A DNA stretch of 64,000 nt, taken from NCBI GenBank assembly GCA_013822265.1, contig PNKD01000003.1:1-64000 (forward strand). Direction: 5' to 3'. The notes beneath the pieces were generated by a model, which was not told the DNA's origin, did not search any database, and saw nothing but the letters and a program-made list of their open reading frames with translations. This DNA is from Leptothrix sp. (in: b-proteobacteria). GTDB lineage: Bacteria; Pseudomonadota; Gammaproteobacteria; Burkholderiales; Burkholderiaceae_C. This document shows positions 52,478 through 62,678 of the stretch, piece by piece. Both the position numbers and the translations under genes were made by a program. Position 1 is the first letter of the stretch. Every line of letters starts with the position of its first letter.

Positions 52478-52606
52478 ATGAGAACCGGCTGGCGACGCCC
52501 CCTGCTCTGGGCTGCGGTGGCGGTGGTGCTGGGCGGCGTCTTCGCGGCCTACCTCAGCCCGCACATGGCGCTCGAGCTGGGCGCGCGCGTCTGGTCCTGT
52601 TTCTGA
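52478..52606 (+). CDS. Small (42 aa) predicted single-TM protein
   Basis: MRTGWRRPLLWAAVAVVLGGVFAAYLSPHMALELGARVWSCF*, stop/start overlap TGATG with the next gene; below the ORF-track size cut-off. Confidence 0.55.
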   Translation: MRTGWRRPLLWAAVAVVLGGVFAAYLSPHMALELGARVWSCF

Positions 52607-53211
52607 TGCACGCGCCGTCGCCGCCTTCGCCCTGGGTGCAGCGCTTTGCCGCGCTGCTGCGCCCCGGTGCCCGCGTGCTCGACGTGGCCTGCGGCAGCGG
52701 CCGCCACGTGACGTGGCTGGCCGCGCGCGGGTTCGCGGTGACGGGCGTCGACCGCGACGCCGGCGCGCTGGCCGCCGTCGAAGGCCAGGCCGAACTGCTG
52801 GTGGCCGACCTCGAAGCTGGGCCGTGGCCGCTGCCGGGCCGCCGCTTCGACGCCGTGGTGGTCACCAACTACCTGTGGCGGCCGCTGTTGCCGCAGCTGC
52901 TGGCCTCGCTGGCCGAGGGCGGCATCTACCTGCACGAGACCTTTGCCGACGGCCACCAGCACATCGGCCGGCCGGCGCGGCCCGACTTCCTGCTGCGCCA
53001 CGGCGAGCTGCTGCAGGCCTGCGCCGGGCTGCGCATCGTGGCCTTCGAGGACGGCTTCGAAGCCGGCGCTGAAGCCGACGCTGACGGCGGCGCGGCCGGC
53101 GGGCGCTGCGTGCAGCGCATCGCCGCCGTGAACGAGGCGCCCGGCGCCGCCGTGCCGCCGCGTTATGCGCTCGATCTCCTGCCCCGGGCCGCCCCCCGGG
53201 CCAGCGGCTAA
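52606..53211 (+). CDS. Class I SAM-dependent methyltransferase
   Basis: [38 protein letters not shown]. Confidence 0.88.
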   Translation: MHAPSPPSPWVQRFAALLRPGARVLDVACGSGRHVTWLAARGFAVTGVDRDAGALAAVEGQAELLVADLEAGPWPLPGRRFDAVVVTNYLWRPLLPQLLASLAEGGIYLHETFADGHQHIGRPARPDFLLRHGELLQACAGLRIVAFEDGFEAGAEADADGGAAGGRCVQRIAAVNEAPGAAVPPRYALDLLPRAAPRASG

Positions 53212-53248
53212 AATCCGCCGCTTGGCCCCGACCCAGAACCCGCACCCC

Positions 53249-54133
53249 ATGAACCCCATCCAAGGCAGCATCGTCGCCCTCGTGACCCCGATGCTCGAAG
53301 ACGGCCGCGTCGACTACCCGGCGCTGCGCGGCCTGATCGACTGGCACGTCGCCGAGGGCACCGACTGCATCGGCGTCGTCGGCACCACGGGCGAGTCGCC
53401 CACGGTGTCGATGGAAGAGAACTGCGAAGTCATACGCGTCGCCGTCGAACACGCCGCCGGGCGCGTGCCCATCATGGCCGGCACCGGCGCCAATTCCACC
53501 GCCGAGGCCATCGAGCTCGCGCGTTTCGCCAAGCAGGTGGGCGCCGACTGCCACCTCTCGGTCGTGCCCTACTACAACAGGCCCTCGCAGGAAGGCATCT
53601 ACCAGCACTTCAAGGCCATCAGCGAAGCCGTGGATCTGCCGCTGGTGCTGTACAACGTGCCCAGCCGCACCGTGGCCGACATGCTGCCCGAGACCGCGCT
53701 GCGCCTGGCCGCGCTGCCGCGCATCGTCGGCATCAAGGAAGCCAGCGGCAACATCGAGCGCGCCTGCCGGCTCATCAAGCACGCGCCCGAAGGTTTTGCC
53801 ATCTACTCGGGCGACGACAGCAGCGCGGTGGCGCTGATGCTGCTGGGCGGCCACGGCAACGTGAGCGTGACAGCCAACGTGGCGCCGCGGCTGATGCACG
53901 AGCTGTGCGCGGCGGCGCTGTCGGGCGACGTGAAACTGGCCCGTGCGCTGCACCTGCGGCTGCTGCCCCTGCACGGTCAGCTGTTCTGCGAGCCGAGCCC
54001 GGCGCCCACCAAGTGGGCGCTGTCGCAGATGGGCCGCTGTGCGCCGCACATGCGGTTGCCCATCGTGCCGCTGACCGAGGCCGGCCAGGCCCTCGTGGCG
54101 CAGGCGCTGCGCGATTCCGGCGTGCCGGCTTGA
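53249..54133 (+). CDS. dapA: 4-hydroxy-tetrahydrodipicolinate synthase
   Basis: [63 protein letters not shown]. Confidence 0.95.
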   Translation: MNPIQGSIVALVTPMLEDGRVDYPALRGLIDWHVAEGTDCIGVVGTTGESPTVSMEENCEVIRVAVEHAAGRVPIMAGTGANSTAEAIELARFAKQVGADCHLSVVPYYNRPSQEGIYQHFKAISEAVDLPLVLYNVPSRTVADMLPETALRLAALPRIVGIKEASGNIERACRLIKHAPEGFAIYSGDDSSAVALMLLGGHGNVSVTANVAPRLMHELCAAALSGDVKLARALHLRLLPLHGQLFCEPSPAPTKWALSQMGRCAPHMRLPIVPLTEAGQALVAQALRDSGVPA

Positions 54134-54158
54134 CCCGGCACCTTTCCCTCTTCTTCCC

Positions 54159-55385
54159 GTGACATGCTGGCACGGCCCCGCCCAGGGCCGCTGCGGAGAC
54201 CCGAACTTGAACACTGCGCCCGTCCCGACCTCAGCCACCCCCCACGCCGCCACGCCGGTCCGCCTGGGCGTACTCGCTGCCCTGGCACTGAGCGCCGGCT
54301 GCACCAGCGTCGGTGATGGCCTGTTTGCAGGCGACAAGGTCGACTACCGCTCGACCACCGTGCGAACACAGCCGCTGGAAGTACCGCCCGACCTCACCCA
54401 GCTCAGCCGCGACGGACGCTACCAGCCGCAGCGCGGCGTCATCAGCGCCGCGGCCGTGAGCGCGGCTGCCGCGCCGGCCGCCGGCCCGGCAGCCGCCGCG
54501 GCGGGCCCGATCACGGTGGCGCTGGCCAGCCTGGACGCCATGCGCATCGAACGCGCCGGGCAAGAACGCTGGCTGGTCGTGCCGCAAGCCCCCGAGCTGC
54601 TCTGGCCGCGGCTCAAGGCCTACTGGGAAGAACGCGGATTCAAGCTGGTGCAGGCCGACATGGCCACGGGCGTGATGCAGACCGACTGGTCTGAGAACCG
54701 CGCCAAGCTGCCCAACGACGCCGTGCGCAAGGTCGTCGGCCGCCTGCTCGGCGGGTTCTACGACACCGGTGAGCGCGACAGCTTTCGTACCCGCATCGAA
54801 CGCACTGCCGACGGCAGCGAGGTCTACATCAGCCACCGCGGCACGCAAGAGGTCTACACCGACGAGCGCAAGGAGGCCACGACTTGGCGCGCAAGGCCGA
54901 GCGATCCGCAGCTGGAAGCCGAGATGCTGGCCGGCCTGATGATCGCTCTGGGCAGCAAGGAGGCCCCGGCGCGCAGCGCCGTGGCGGCCGCAGCGCCGGC
55001 TTCGGCCGCCGCCGTCGCGGCGCCGGCCGGGGTGGCGGCCTCCGACGCCACCGCGCTGACACTTCCCGAGGCCTTCGACCGCGCCTGGCGCCGGGTGGGC
55101 GTGGCGCTGGACCGCAGCGGCTTCACCGTCGAAGACCGCGACCGCACCGCCGGCCTGTACTTCGTGCGCTACGTCGACCCCAAGAGCGCCGGCAAGGAAG
55201 AACCGGGCTTCTGGGCCAAGCTCTTCGGCAACCCGGTCAACCCGCTGGCCGCGCTGCGCTATCGCGTCGCCGTGAAGACCACTGACGGCAAGACCGCGGT
55301 CAGTGTGCAAAGCTCCACCGGCGCGCCCGAGACCGGCGAACACGCGCGCAACATCATCACGCGGCTGTCGCGAGAACTGAAGTAG
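54159..55385 (+). CDS. bamC: Outer membrane protein assembly factor BamC
   Basis: Lipobox ALSAGC; TQPLEVPPDLTQLSRDGRY; downstream of dapA; true start possibly TTG at 54207. Confidence 0.85.
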   Translation: MTCWHGPAQGRCGDPNLNTAPVPTSATPHAATPVRLGVLAALALSAGCTSVGDGLFAGDKVDYRSTTVRTQPLEVPPDLTQLSRDGRYQPQRGVISAAAVSAAAAPAAGPAAAAAGPITVALASLDAMRIERAGQERWLVVPQAPELLWPRLKAYWEERGFKLVQADMATGVMQTDWSENRAKLPNDAVRKVVGRLLGGFYDTGERDSFRTRIERTADGSEVYISHRGTQEVYTDERKEATTWRARPSDPQLEAEMLAGLMIALGSKEAPARSAVAAAAPASAAAVAAPAGVAASDATALTLPEAFDRAWRRVGVALDRSGFTVEDRDRTAGLYFVRYVDPKSAGKEEPGFWAKLFGNPVNPLAALRYRVAVKTTDGKTAVSVQSSTGAPETGEHARNIITRLSRELK

Positions 55386-55423
55386 GGCCCCAAGCGCGCC
55401 AGGGCTCGCTACTCCCCTGGGGG

Positions 55424-55465
55424 GGGCCCTGACAAGGGCCCCGAAGGAACCCTGACAACGGCCCC
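55424..55465. repeat. GC-rich hairpin plus imperfect direct repeat between convergent bamC and gltA, possible bidirectional terminator
   Basis: GGGCCC-TGACAA-GGGCCC (55424-55441); CCCTGACAAGGGCCCC (55427-55442) repeated as CCCTGACAACGGCCCC (55450-55465). Confidence 0.4.
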
Positions 55466-55547
55466 TGCGTGGCCCGGGGAGCCCTCCGCGCCAGCGGCCC
55501 GGCAAAGCCGGTACGCGGCGGGAAGCTTGGCCTGGAGTGCCGCTGCT

Positions 55548-56858
55548 TCAGCGTTCGTCGATGGGCTTCACGTTGCGCGCGGTCGAGCCGACGAAGAGCT
55601 GGCGCGGGCGGCCGATCTTGTACTCGGGGTCGCCGATCATCTCGTTGAGCTGGGCGATCCAGCCCACCGTGCGCGCCAGCGCGAAGTTCGCGGTGAACAG
55701 GCTCACCGGGATGCCGATGGCCTTCTGCACGATGCCCGAGTAGTAGTCGACGTTCGGGTAGAGCTTGCGGCTGACGAAGTACTCGTCCTCCAGCGCGATC
55801 TTCTCCAGCGCCATGGCCAGCTTGAACATCGGGTCGTCGTGCAGGCCGGTGGCTTCCAGCACCTCGTGGCAGGTCTCGCGCATCAGCTTGGCGCGTGGGT
55901 CGTAGTTCTTGTAGACGCGGTGGCCGAAGCCCATCAGCTTGACGTTGCTGTTCTTGTCCTTCACCGCCTTGATGAACTCGCCGATCTTCTCGACGCCGCC
56001 CATGCGCTGGATGTCGGCCAGCATGTTCAGGCAGGCCTCGTTGGCGCCGCCGTGGGCCGGGCCCCACAAGCAGGCCACGCCCGCGGCGATGGCGGCAAAC
56101 GGATTGGTGCCGCTGCTGCCGCACAGGCGCACGGTGGAGGTGCTGGCGTTCTGCTCGTGGTCGGCGTGCAGGATGAAGATGCGGTCCATCGCCCGCACCA
56201 GCACGTCGTTGGGCACGTAGTCCTCGCAGGGCGTGGCGAACATCATGCGCATGAAGTTGCCGGCGTAGGACAGGTTGTTCTGCGGGTAGATGTAGGGCTG
56301 GCCGATGCCGTATTTGTAGGCCATGGCCACCAGCGTGGGCATCTTGGCGATGAGCCGGATCGCCGCCACGTCGCGGTGGCGCGGGTTGTTGATGTCGGTG
56401 CTGTCGTGATAGAAGGCCGACAGCGCACCCACCAGCCCCGTCATCACCGCCATCGGGTGCGCGTCGCGCCGGAAGCCGCGCAGGAAGAACTGCATCTGCT
56501 CGTTGACCATCGTGTGGTTCGTGACGAGCCTCTTGAAGTCCCTTTGCTGCACCGCGTTGGGCAGCTCACCGTACAGCAGCAGGTGGCAGGTGTCGAGGAA
56601 GTCGCACTTCGTCGCCAGCTGCTCGATCGGGTAGCCGCGGTACAGCAACTCGCCCTTGTCGCCGTCGATGTAGGTGATGCTGCTGTTGCACGACGCCGTA
56701 CTGAGGAAACCGGGGTCGTAGGTGAACTTGCCTGTCTGTGCGTACAGCTTGCGGATGTCGATCACGTCCGGGCCGATGCTGCCCTTGTACAGGGGCAGAT
56801 CCATGCTCGGGCTGCCGTCGGAAAACGACAGCGTGGCTTTGACGTCTGAGGGGGTCAT
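55548..56858 (-). CDS. gltA: Citrate synthase
   Basis: [80 protein letters not shown]. Confidence 0.96.
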   Translation of the reverse strand: MTPSDVKATLSFSDGSPSMDLPLYKGSIGPDVIDIRKLYAQTGKFTYDPGFLSTASCNSSITYIDGDKGELLYRGYPIEQLATKCDFLDTCHLLLYGELPNAVQQRDFKRLVTNHTMVNEQMQFFLRGFRRDAHPMAVMTGLVGALSAFYHDSTDINNPRHRDVAAIRLIAKMPTLVAMAYKYGIGQPYIYPQNNLSYAGNFMRMMFATPCEDYVPNDVLVRAMDRIFILHADHEQNASTSTVRLCGSSGTNPFAAIAAGVACLWGPAHGGANEACLNMLADIQRMGGVEKIGEFIKAVKDKNSNVKLMGFGHRVYKNYDPRAKLMRETCHEVLEATGLHDDPMFKLAMALEKIALEDEYFVSRKLYPNVDYYSGIVQKAIGIPVSLFTANFALARTVGWIAQLNEMIGDPEYKIGRPRQLFVGSTARNVKPIDER

Positions 56859-57184
56859 GGCAAAGGCCTTTCTTCAGGTCGGACGGAAGGGGCGTGATGG
56901 GCCGCCGGGGCGGCCCGCATCAGTGCAAGCACCTCGTGCACTTCGGGTAGATCGCAATGTTCGTCGATCAGATCGTGCAGTTCCTTGCGGCAGAGCAGCA
57001 AATCCAGAAGATCGTGGTCCGCCAGGTCCATCAGGGCCTGCAGCCCGGCGGCCTGGCGCGTGGTCAGCGCCTCTTCGTGACGGCTGAAGAAACGCTCGAC
57101 GAAAAGATCGTTCTCGAGCAGGCCGCGGCGGCAGCGCCACTTCAGCTTGCTGAGTTCACGCTCGCCGAGGCGCTGCGGGTCCAT
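56855..57184 (-). CDS. sdhE: Succinate dehydrogenase assembly factor SdhE
   Basis: [22 protein letters not shown] (RGxxE motif region); between sdhB and gltA. Confidence 0.92.
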   Translation of the reverse strand: MDPQRLGERELSKLKWRCRRGLLENDLFVERFFSRHEEALTTRQAAGLQALMDLADHDLLDLLLCRKELHDLIDEHCDLPEVHEVLALMRAAPAAHHAPSVRPEERPLP

Positions 57185-57188
57185 CGCC

Positions 57189-57893
57189 TCAGATGGCGCG
57201 ACGCACCATGAGTTCTTTGATCTTGCCGATCGCCTTGGTCGGGTTCAGCCCCTTCGGGCAGACATCGACGCAGTTCATGATGGTGTGGCAGCGGAACAGC
57301 CGGTACGGGTCTTCGAGGTTGTCCAGGCGGCCCGCCGTGTCGTGGTCGCGGCTGTCGGCAATGAAACGGTAGGCCTGCAGAAGGCCGGCGGGGCCGACGA
57401 ACTTGTCGGGGTTCCACCAGAAGCTGGGGCAGCTCGTCGAGCACGACGCGCACAGGATGCACTCGTACAGGCCGTTGAGCTCGTCGCGCTCCTCGGGGCT
57501 CTGCAGGCGCTCTTTCTCGGGCGGCTGGGTGTCGTTGACGAGGTAGGGCTTGATGCTGTCGTACTGCTTGAAGAACAGCGTCATGTCGACGATCAGGTCG
57601 CGGATGACGGGCAGCCCGGGCAGCGGCTTCAGGACGATCGTGCCCGGCAGCGTGCGCATGTTGGTCAGGCAGGCCAGGCCGTTCTTGCCGTTGATGTTCA
57701 TCGCGTCCGAACCGCACACGCCCTCGCGGCAGCTGCGGCGGAAGCTCAGGCTGGGGTCGACCGCCTTGAGCTTGTTCAACGCGTCGAGCAGCATGCGCTC
57801 GTTGCCGTCGAGCTCGACCTGCAGCGTCTGCATGCGCGGCTTGTCGTCGGTGTCGGGGTCGTAGCGGTAGATCTGAAACGTGCGCAGAGTCAT
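57189..57893 (-). CDS. sdhB: Succinate dehydrogenase iron-sulfur subunit
   Basis: SFRRSCREGVCGSDAMNINGKNGLACL, CILCASCSTSCPSFWWNP, CVDVCPKGLNPTKAI. Confidence 0.96.
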   Translation of the reverse strand: MTLRTFQIYRYDPDTDDKPRMQTLQVELDGNERMLLDALNKLKAVDPSLSFRRSCREGVCGSDAMNINGKNGLACLTNMRTLPGTIVLKPLPGLPVIRDLIVDMTLFFKQYDSIKPYLVNDTQPPEKERLQSPEERDELNGLYECILCASCSTSCPSFWWNPDKFVGPAGLLQAYRFIADSRDHDTAGRLDNLEDPYRLFRCHTIMNCVDVCPKGLNPTKAIGKIKELMVRRAI

Positions 57894-57908
57894 GTTGGTA
57901 CTGCCTTC

Positions 57909-59732
57909 TTAGAACGTACGCACCTTGGGCGGCACCGAGTCGACCGTCAAGGGCTTGAGTTGCACGGGCTTGTACTCGAGGCGGTTGCCCTCCGAGTACC
58001 ACAGCGTGTGCTTCATCCACTCGCCGTCGTTGCGGCCGTTCGGGTGCTCGGGCGTGTCGCCGTAGTCGTTGACGGTGTGGGCGCCGCGGCTTTCCCTGCG
58101 CGCCGCCGCGCTGACCATCGTGGCGCGAGCGGCCTCGATGAGGTTGTCGACTTCCAGCGCCTCGATGCGCGCGGTGTTGAAGACCTTGCTCTTGTCCTTC
58201 AGGCCGATGTGCTTCACGCGCTCGGCCAGCGCCTCGATCTTCACCACCCCGGCGTCCATCATGGCCCGGGTGCGAAAGACGCTGGCGTGCCGCTGCATCG
58301 CGTCGCGGATGTCGCCGGCCACGTGCTGCGCATACTCGCCGTCGCTGTTGGCGTCCAGCCGCGCCAGGCGCGCCAGCGCGGCGTCGGCGGCGTCGGCAGG
58401 CAGCGGCTTGTGCGACTTGTGCGACTTGTCGCCCTGCTTGAAGCTGTCGACGATGTGGTTGCCCGCGGCGCGGCCGAAGACCAGCAGGTCGAGCAGCGAA
58501 TTCGTGCCCAGCCGGTTGGCGCCGTGCACGCTGACGCAGCTGCACTCGCCCACGGCGTACAAGCCGTTCACCACGCTGTTGGGGTTGCCATGGTGTCTGC
58601 CGACTTCGGGCGCCACCACCTGGCCGTGGATGTTGGTGGGGATGCCGCCCATCTGGTAGTGGATGGTCGGCACCACCGGGATCGGTTCCTTGGTGATGTC
58701 GACGTTGGCGAAGTTGTGGCCGATCTCGAACACGCTGGGCAGGCGCTTGAGGATGGTGTCGCCGCCCAGGTGCGTCATGTCGAGGTTGATGTAGTCCTTG
58801 TTCGGGCCGCAGCCGCGGCCTTCCTTGATCTCCTGGTCCATGCAGCGGCTGACGAAGTCGCGCGGCGCCAGGTCCTTCAGCGTCGGCGCGTAGCGCTCCA
58901 TGAAACGCTCGCCGTTGGCGTTGCGCAGGATGGCGCCTTCACCGCGGCAGCCTTCGGTCAGCAGCACGCCGGCGTTATGCACGCCGGTGGGGTGGAACTG
59001 CCAGAACTCCATGTCTTCCAGCGGGATGCCGGCACGCGCCGCCATGCCCAGGCCGTCGCCGGTGTTGATGAAGGCGTTCGTGCTGGCCGCGAAGATGCGG
59101 CCGGCGCCGCCGGTGGCGAACAGCGTGGTCTTGGCCTCGAGGATGTAGACGTCGCCGGTCTCCATCTCGAGCGCACTGACGCCCAGCACGTCGCCCTCGC
59201 TGTCGCGGAGGAGGTCCAGCGCCATCCACTCGACGAAGAAGTTGGTGCGCGCCTTGACGTTCTGCTGGTACAGCGTGTGCAGCATGGCGTGGCCGGTGCG
59301 GTCGGCCGCGGCGCAGGCGCGCTCGACGGGCTTCTCGCCGTAGTGCGCGGTGTGGCCGCCGAAGGGGCGTTGGTAGATCGTGCCGTCGGGGTTGCGGTCG
59401 AAGGGCATGCCCATGTGCTCGAGCTCGTACACCACCTTGGGCGCTTCGCGGCACATGTACTCGATGGCGTCCTGGTCGCCCAGCCAGTCGCTGCCCTTGA
59501 CGGTGTCGTAGAAGTGATAGTGCCAGTTGTCCTCGGCCATGTTGCCCAGGCTGGCGCCGATGCCGCCCTGCGCCGCCACCGTGTGCGAGCGTGTCGGAAA
59601 GACCTTGCTGAGCACGGCCACGTTGAGCCCGGCGCGCGCCAGCTGCAGCGACGCACGCATGCCCGAGCCGCCGGCACCGACGATGACGACGTCGAACTTG
59701 CGACGCGGGAGCGATGAGGTATTCAGTGCCAC
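57909..59732 (-). CDS. sdhA: Succinate dehydrogenase flavoprotein subunit
   Basis: VIVGAGGSGMRASLQLARAGLNVAVLSKVFPTRSHTVAAQGGIGASLGN. Confidence 0.96.
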   Translation of the reverse strand: MALNTSSLPRRKFDVVIVGAGGSGMRASLQLARAGLNVAVLSKVFPTRSHTVAAQGGIGASLGNMAEDNWHYHFYDTVKGSDWLGDQDAIEYMCREAPKVVYELEHMGMPFDRNPDGTIYQRPFGGHTAHYGEKPVERACAAADRTGHAMLHTLYQQNVKARTNFFVEWMALDLLRDSEGDVLGVSALEMETGDVYILEAKTTLFATGGAGRIFAASTNAFINTGDGLGMAARAGIPLEDMEFWQFHPTGVHNAGVLLTEGCRGEGAILRNANGERFMERYAPTLKDLAPRDFVSRCMDQEIKEGRGCGPNKDYINLDMTHLGGDTILKRLPSVFEIGHNFANVDITKEPIPVVPTIHYQMGGIPTNIHGQVVAPEVGRHHGNPNSVVNGLYAVGECSCVSVHGANRLGTNSLLDLLVFGRAAGNHIVDSFKQGDKSHKSHKPLPADAADAALARLARLDANSDGEYAQHVAGDIRDAMQRHASVFRTRAMMDAGVVKIEALAERVKHIGLKDKSKVFNTARIEALEVDNLIEAARATMVSAAARRESRGAHTVNDYGDTPEHPNGRNDGEWMKHTLWYSEGNRLEYKPVQLKPLTVDSVPPKVRTF

Positions 59733-59735
59733 GAT

Positions 59736-60101
59736 CTACAGCCTCCAGAGCACTTGAATGGCCCAGCCCATGCAGCCCACGAGCCAGACGATGGTGAACA
59801 CCTGCAGCACCAGGCGCGTCGCCGCGGGCTTGACGTAGTCCATCAGGATGTCGCGCACGCCCACCCAGGCGTGCCAGCCCAGCGAGACGAAGACGACGAG
59901 GGTCAGCACCTTCATCCACTGCGCGGCGAAGATGCCGGCCCAGACGTCGTAGCCCAAGGGCGCGCCGCTGAAGACCAGCTGCAGCAGCAGCAGCACGGTG
60001 AACAGCGCCATCAGCACCGCAGTGACGCGCTGGCTGAGCCAGTCGCGCATGCCGTAGTGGGCGCCGACGACGACGCGACGAGAACCGTAGTTGACAGACA
60101 T
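59736..60101 (-). CDS. sdhD: Succinate dehydrogenase membrane anchor subunit
   Basis: MSVNYGSRRVVVGAHYGMRDWLSQRVTAVLMALFTVLLL, three TM, between sdhC and sdhA. Confidence 0.9.
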   Translation of the reverse strand: MSVNYGSRRVVVGAHYGMRDWLSQRVTAVLMALFTVLLLLQLVFSGAPLGYDVWAGIFAAQWMKVLTLVVFVSLGWHAWVGVRDILMDYVKPAATRLVLQVFTIVWLVGCMGWAIQVLWRL

Positions 60102-60112
60102 GCCGGCGCTCC

Positions 60113-60535
60113 TCAGTACAGGCCGAACAGCTTGGCGCCCAGCACCGCGGTGAGCAGCAGGCTGGCCACCAGCGTGACGACGGCCGACGAACGACCCTGC
60201 TCCTTGGTGACGCTGTGCGTCATGTCCATCCACAGGTGGCGCACGCCGGCGATGAAGTGGTGCAGGAAGGACCAGATCAGGCCCAGTGCCACGCACTTCA
60301 TCAGCCAGCCCGGCACAAAGCCCAGGCCGACGGCGAAGGCGGCGGTGAAACGCTCGTAGCTGATCTCGGACGTGACGCTCACGTCGAACAGCCAAATCAC
60401 CAGCGGCAGCAGCACGAACATGGCCGCGCCGCTGACACGGTGAAGGATGGACACCCAGGCCGCCAGCGGCAGGCGGTACTTCGTGGCGTCGATCAGGCGC
60501 ATCGTGCCGGGTCTTTGTCTTCTCATTTCAGCCAT
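60113..60535 (-). CDS. sdhC: Succinate dehydrogenase cytochrome b556 subunit
   Basis: RPGTMRLIDATKYRLPLAAWVSILHRVSGAAMFVLLPLVIWLFD, HHFIAGVRHLWMD. Confidence 0.93.
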   Translation of the reverse strand: MAEMRRQRPGTMRLIDATKYRLPLAAWVSILHRVSGAAMFVLLPLVIWLFDVSVTSEISYERFTAAFAVGLGFVPGWLMKCVALGLIWSFLHHFIAGVRHLWMDMTHSVTKEQGRSSAVVTLVASLLLTAVLGAKLFGLY

Positions 60536-60573
60536 GTGTTTTTCTCTGGAAGCCAACCGGGTGAAGCCAAACG

Positions 60574-60596
60574 AGTCTATTGCAATGCAACAGACT
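60574..60596. promoter_or_regulatory. 23-bp near-perfect palindrome upstream of sdhC, candidate regulator operator
   Basis: AGTCTATTGCAATGCAACAGACT; 10 of 11 base pairs symmetrical around 60585. Confidence 0.6.
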
Positions 60597-60629
60597 TACA
60601 CGGAACTGCAATCACGATGCTGGCGCACT

Positions 60630-61397
60630 TCAACTGAGTTCGTTGCGGTAGTGGTGGGCCGCGGTGTGGTACAGGCCGCGGCGCAGTTCGACGGGGCGGT
60701 CGCCATAGGTGTAGGCCAGACGCTCTACCGACAGCAGCGGCGCCCCCACGGGCACGTCGAGCAAGGCCGCATCATCGGCCTGCGCGGCCACGGCGCGCAG
60801 CTTTTCTTCGGCGCGGATCATGTGCACCGCGAACTCGGCTTCGAACAGGCGGTACATCGGCCCGCGCCAGGCCTGCAGACGCTCGGCGCTCAGGCCCTTG
60901 AACAGCGTGCCGGGCAGCCACAGGTCGTCCAGCACCACCGGGCGCAGCACGCCGTCCAGCGGCGCCAGCAGCAGCCGGCGCACCTGCACCGCCGCCTCGC
61001 CGGCGGCGAGCGCGAGCAGCCGCGTGACCTCGCCCGGCGCGCGCATGCGGCGGCACTCGAGCAGGCGGCGCTGCAGCGCGGGCGGGCTGCCGTCGTCGGC
61101 CACCAGGCGCAGGAAGCGGAACTGCGTGGCCTGCTCGGCGTGCGTGGCGACGAAGGTACCCTTGCCCTGGCGGCGCACGAGCACGTTCTCGGTGGCCAAC
61201 TCGTCGATGGCCTTGCGCACCGTGCCCTGGCTGACGCGAAAGCGCGCGGCGAGCTCGACCTCGCTGGGGATGGCCTGGCCAGGCAGCCACTCGCCACCCT
61301 GCAGGCTCTTCAGCAGCAAGGCCTTGATCTGCTGGTACAGCGGGCTGAACGCCGGCGTCTCGGGCAGGGGCGCTGCAGGGGCAGTGGCGGCAGACAT
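60630..61397 (-). CDS. GntR family (HutC/UTRA-type) transcriptional regulator
   Basis: EVELAARFRVSQGTVRKAIDELATENVLVRRQGKGTFVATH (wHTH); UTRA-like C-terminus. Confidence 0.9.
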   Translation of the reverse strand: MSAATAPAAPLPETPAFSPLYQQIKALLLKSLQGGEWLPGQAIPSEVELAARFRVSQGTVRKAIDELATENVLVRRQGKGTFVATHAEQATQFRFLRLVADDGSPPALQRRLLECRRMRAPGEVTRLLALAAGEAAVQVRRLLLAPLDGVLRPVVLDDLWLPGTLFKGLSAERLQAWRGPMYRLFEAEFAVHMIRAEEKLRAVAAQADDAALLDVPVGAPLLSVERLAYTYGDRPVELRRGLYHTAAHHYRNELS

Positions 61398-61419
61398 GCC
61401 CTGCATTCTGCTACAGCCA

Positions 61420-61440
61420 GTCTTGCATAAGACATAAGAC
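61420..61440. promoter_or_regulatory. GTCT...AGAC site in the gntR/mdh divergent region, candidate operator
   Basis: GTCTTGCATAAGACATAAGAC; contains perfect palindrome GTCTT-GCAT-AAGAC and a repeated AAGAC. Confidence 0.5.
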
Positions 61441-61452
61441 AAGAGTCAGGGT

Positions 61453-61472
61453 CGCTTGACTAGAATCAAGCG
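61453..61472. promoter_or_regulatory. Inverted repeat CGCTTGA-CTAGAA-TCAAGCG upstream of mdh
   Basis: Perfect 7-bp arms; contains TAGAAT, a possible -10 hexamer. Confidence 0.4.
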
Positions 61473-61534
61473 CTGTTCGCCGCGGCTGCCTATCGTGGTC
61501 GATTTCGGCCCACCCCCTGAACCAGGAGACCCTC

Positions 61535-62521
61535 ATGTCCAAGAAGCCCGTTCGCGTGGCTGTCACCGGTGCTGCCGGCCAGATCGGCTACGCACTGCTC
61601 TTCCGCATCGCCAGTGGCGAAATGCTGGGCAAGGACCAGCCGGTGATCCTGCAACTGCTGGAGGTGCCCGTCGACGGCCCGCAGAAGGCGCTGCGCGGCG
61701 TGATGATGGAACTCGAAGACTGCGCCTTCCCGCTGCTGGCCGGCATGGAAGCCCACAGCGACCCGATGACGGCGTTCAAGGACACCGACTACGCGCTGCT
61801 CGTCGGCTCGATGCCGCGCAAGGCCGGCATGGAGCGCGCCGAGCTGCTGAGCATCAACGGCCAGATCTTCATCGGCCAAGGCAAGGCGCTCGACGCCGTG
61901 GCCAGCCGCGGCGTCAAGGTGCTGGTGGTCGGCAACCCGGCCAACACCAACGCCTGGATCGCCATGAAGAGCGCCCCCGGCCTGCCGCGCGAGAACTTCA
62001 CCGCCATGCTGCGCCTGGACCACAACCGCGCGCTGTCGCAGCTGGCGGCCAAGACGGGCAAGCCGGTGGCGTCGATCAAGAAGCTGGCCGTGTGGGGCAA
62101 CCACAGCCCGACGATGTATGCCGACTACCGCTTCGCCACCATCGACGGCGCGAGCGTGAAGGACATGATCGACGACCACGCCTGGAACAAGGATCTCTTC
62201 CTGCCCACCGTGGGCAAGCGCGGCGCGGCCATCATCGAGGCACGCGGCCTGAGCAGCGCAGCCAGCGCCGCCAATGCCGCCATCGACCACATGCGCGACT
62301 GGGCGCTGGGCACCAACGGCGGCTGGGTGACGATGGGCCTGCCGAGCAACGGCGAATACGGCATCCCCAAGGGCACGATGTTCGGCTACCCCGTGACCTG
62401 CGAAGGCGGGCAGTACAAGATCGTCGAGGGCCTGGCCATCGACGAATTCAGCCGCGGCTGCATCGACAAGACGCTGGCCGAACTGATGGCCGAGCAGGAA
62501 GGCGTCAAGCACCTGCTCTGA
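61535..62521 (+). CDS. mdh: Malate dehydrogenase
   Basis: [54 protein letters not shown]. Confidence 0.96.
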   Translation: MSKKPVRVAVTGAAGQIGYALLFRIASGEMLGKDQPVILQLLEVPVDGPQKALRGVMMELEDCAFPLLAGMEAHSDPMTAFKDTDYALLVGSMPRKAGMERAELLSINGQIFIGQGKALDAVASRGVKVLVVGNPANTNAWIAMKSAPGLPRENFTAMLRLDHNRALSQLAAKTGKPVASIKKLAVWGNHSPTMYADYRFATIDGASVKDMIDDHAWNKDLFLPTVGKRGAAIIEARGLSSAASAANAAIDHMRDWALGTNGGWVTMGLPSNGEYGIPKGTMFGYPVTCEGGQYKIVEGLAIDEFSRGCIDKTLAELMAEQEGVKHLL

Positions 62522-62615
62522 GACCGCGCAGGCAAGCCCGGAAGGGCTTGCCTGGCTGCCGAAGGCCCGAACGCGATCTCACGCGCTCGGGCTGAGGCCG
62601 TATCCGGCAGCATCG

Positions 62616-62642
62616 AGAGCCCCTTCGCGGGGCTCTTTTTCT
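62616..62642 (+). terminator. Rho-independent terminator
   Basis: AGAGCCCC-TTCGC-GGGGCTCT followed by a T-rich run. Confidence 0.85.
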
Positions 62643-62678
62643 TGGTCCATCATCGCGCCCGTATTACGCTGCGGCCTC

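Noticed and set aside
57147-59717. 856-aa plus-strand ORF
   Set aside because: Antisense to sdhA and sdhB.
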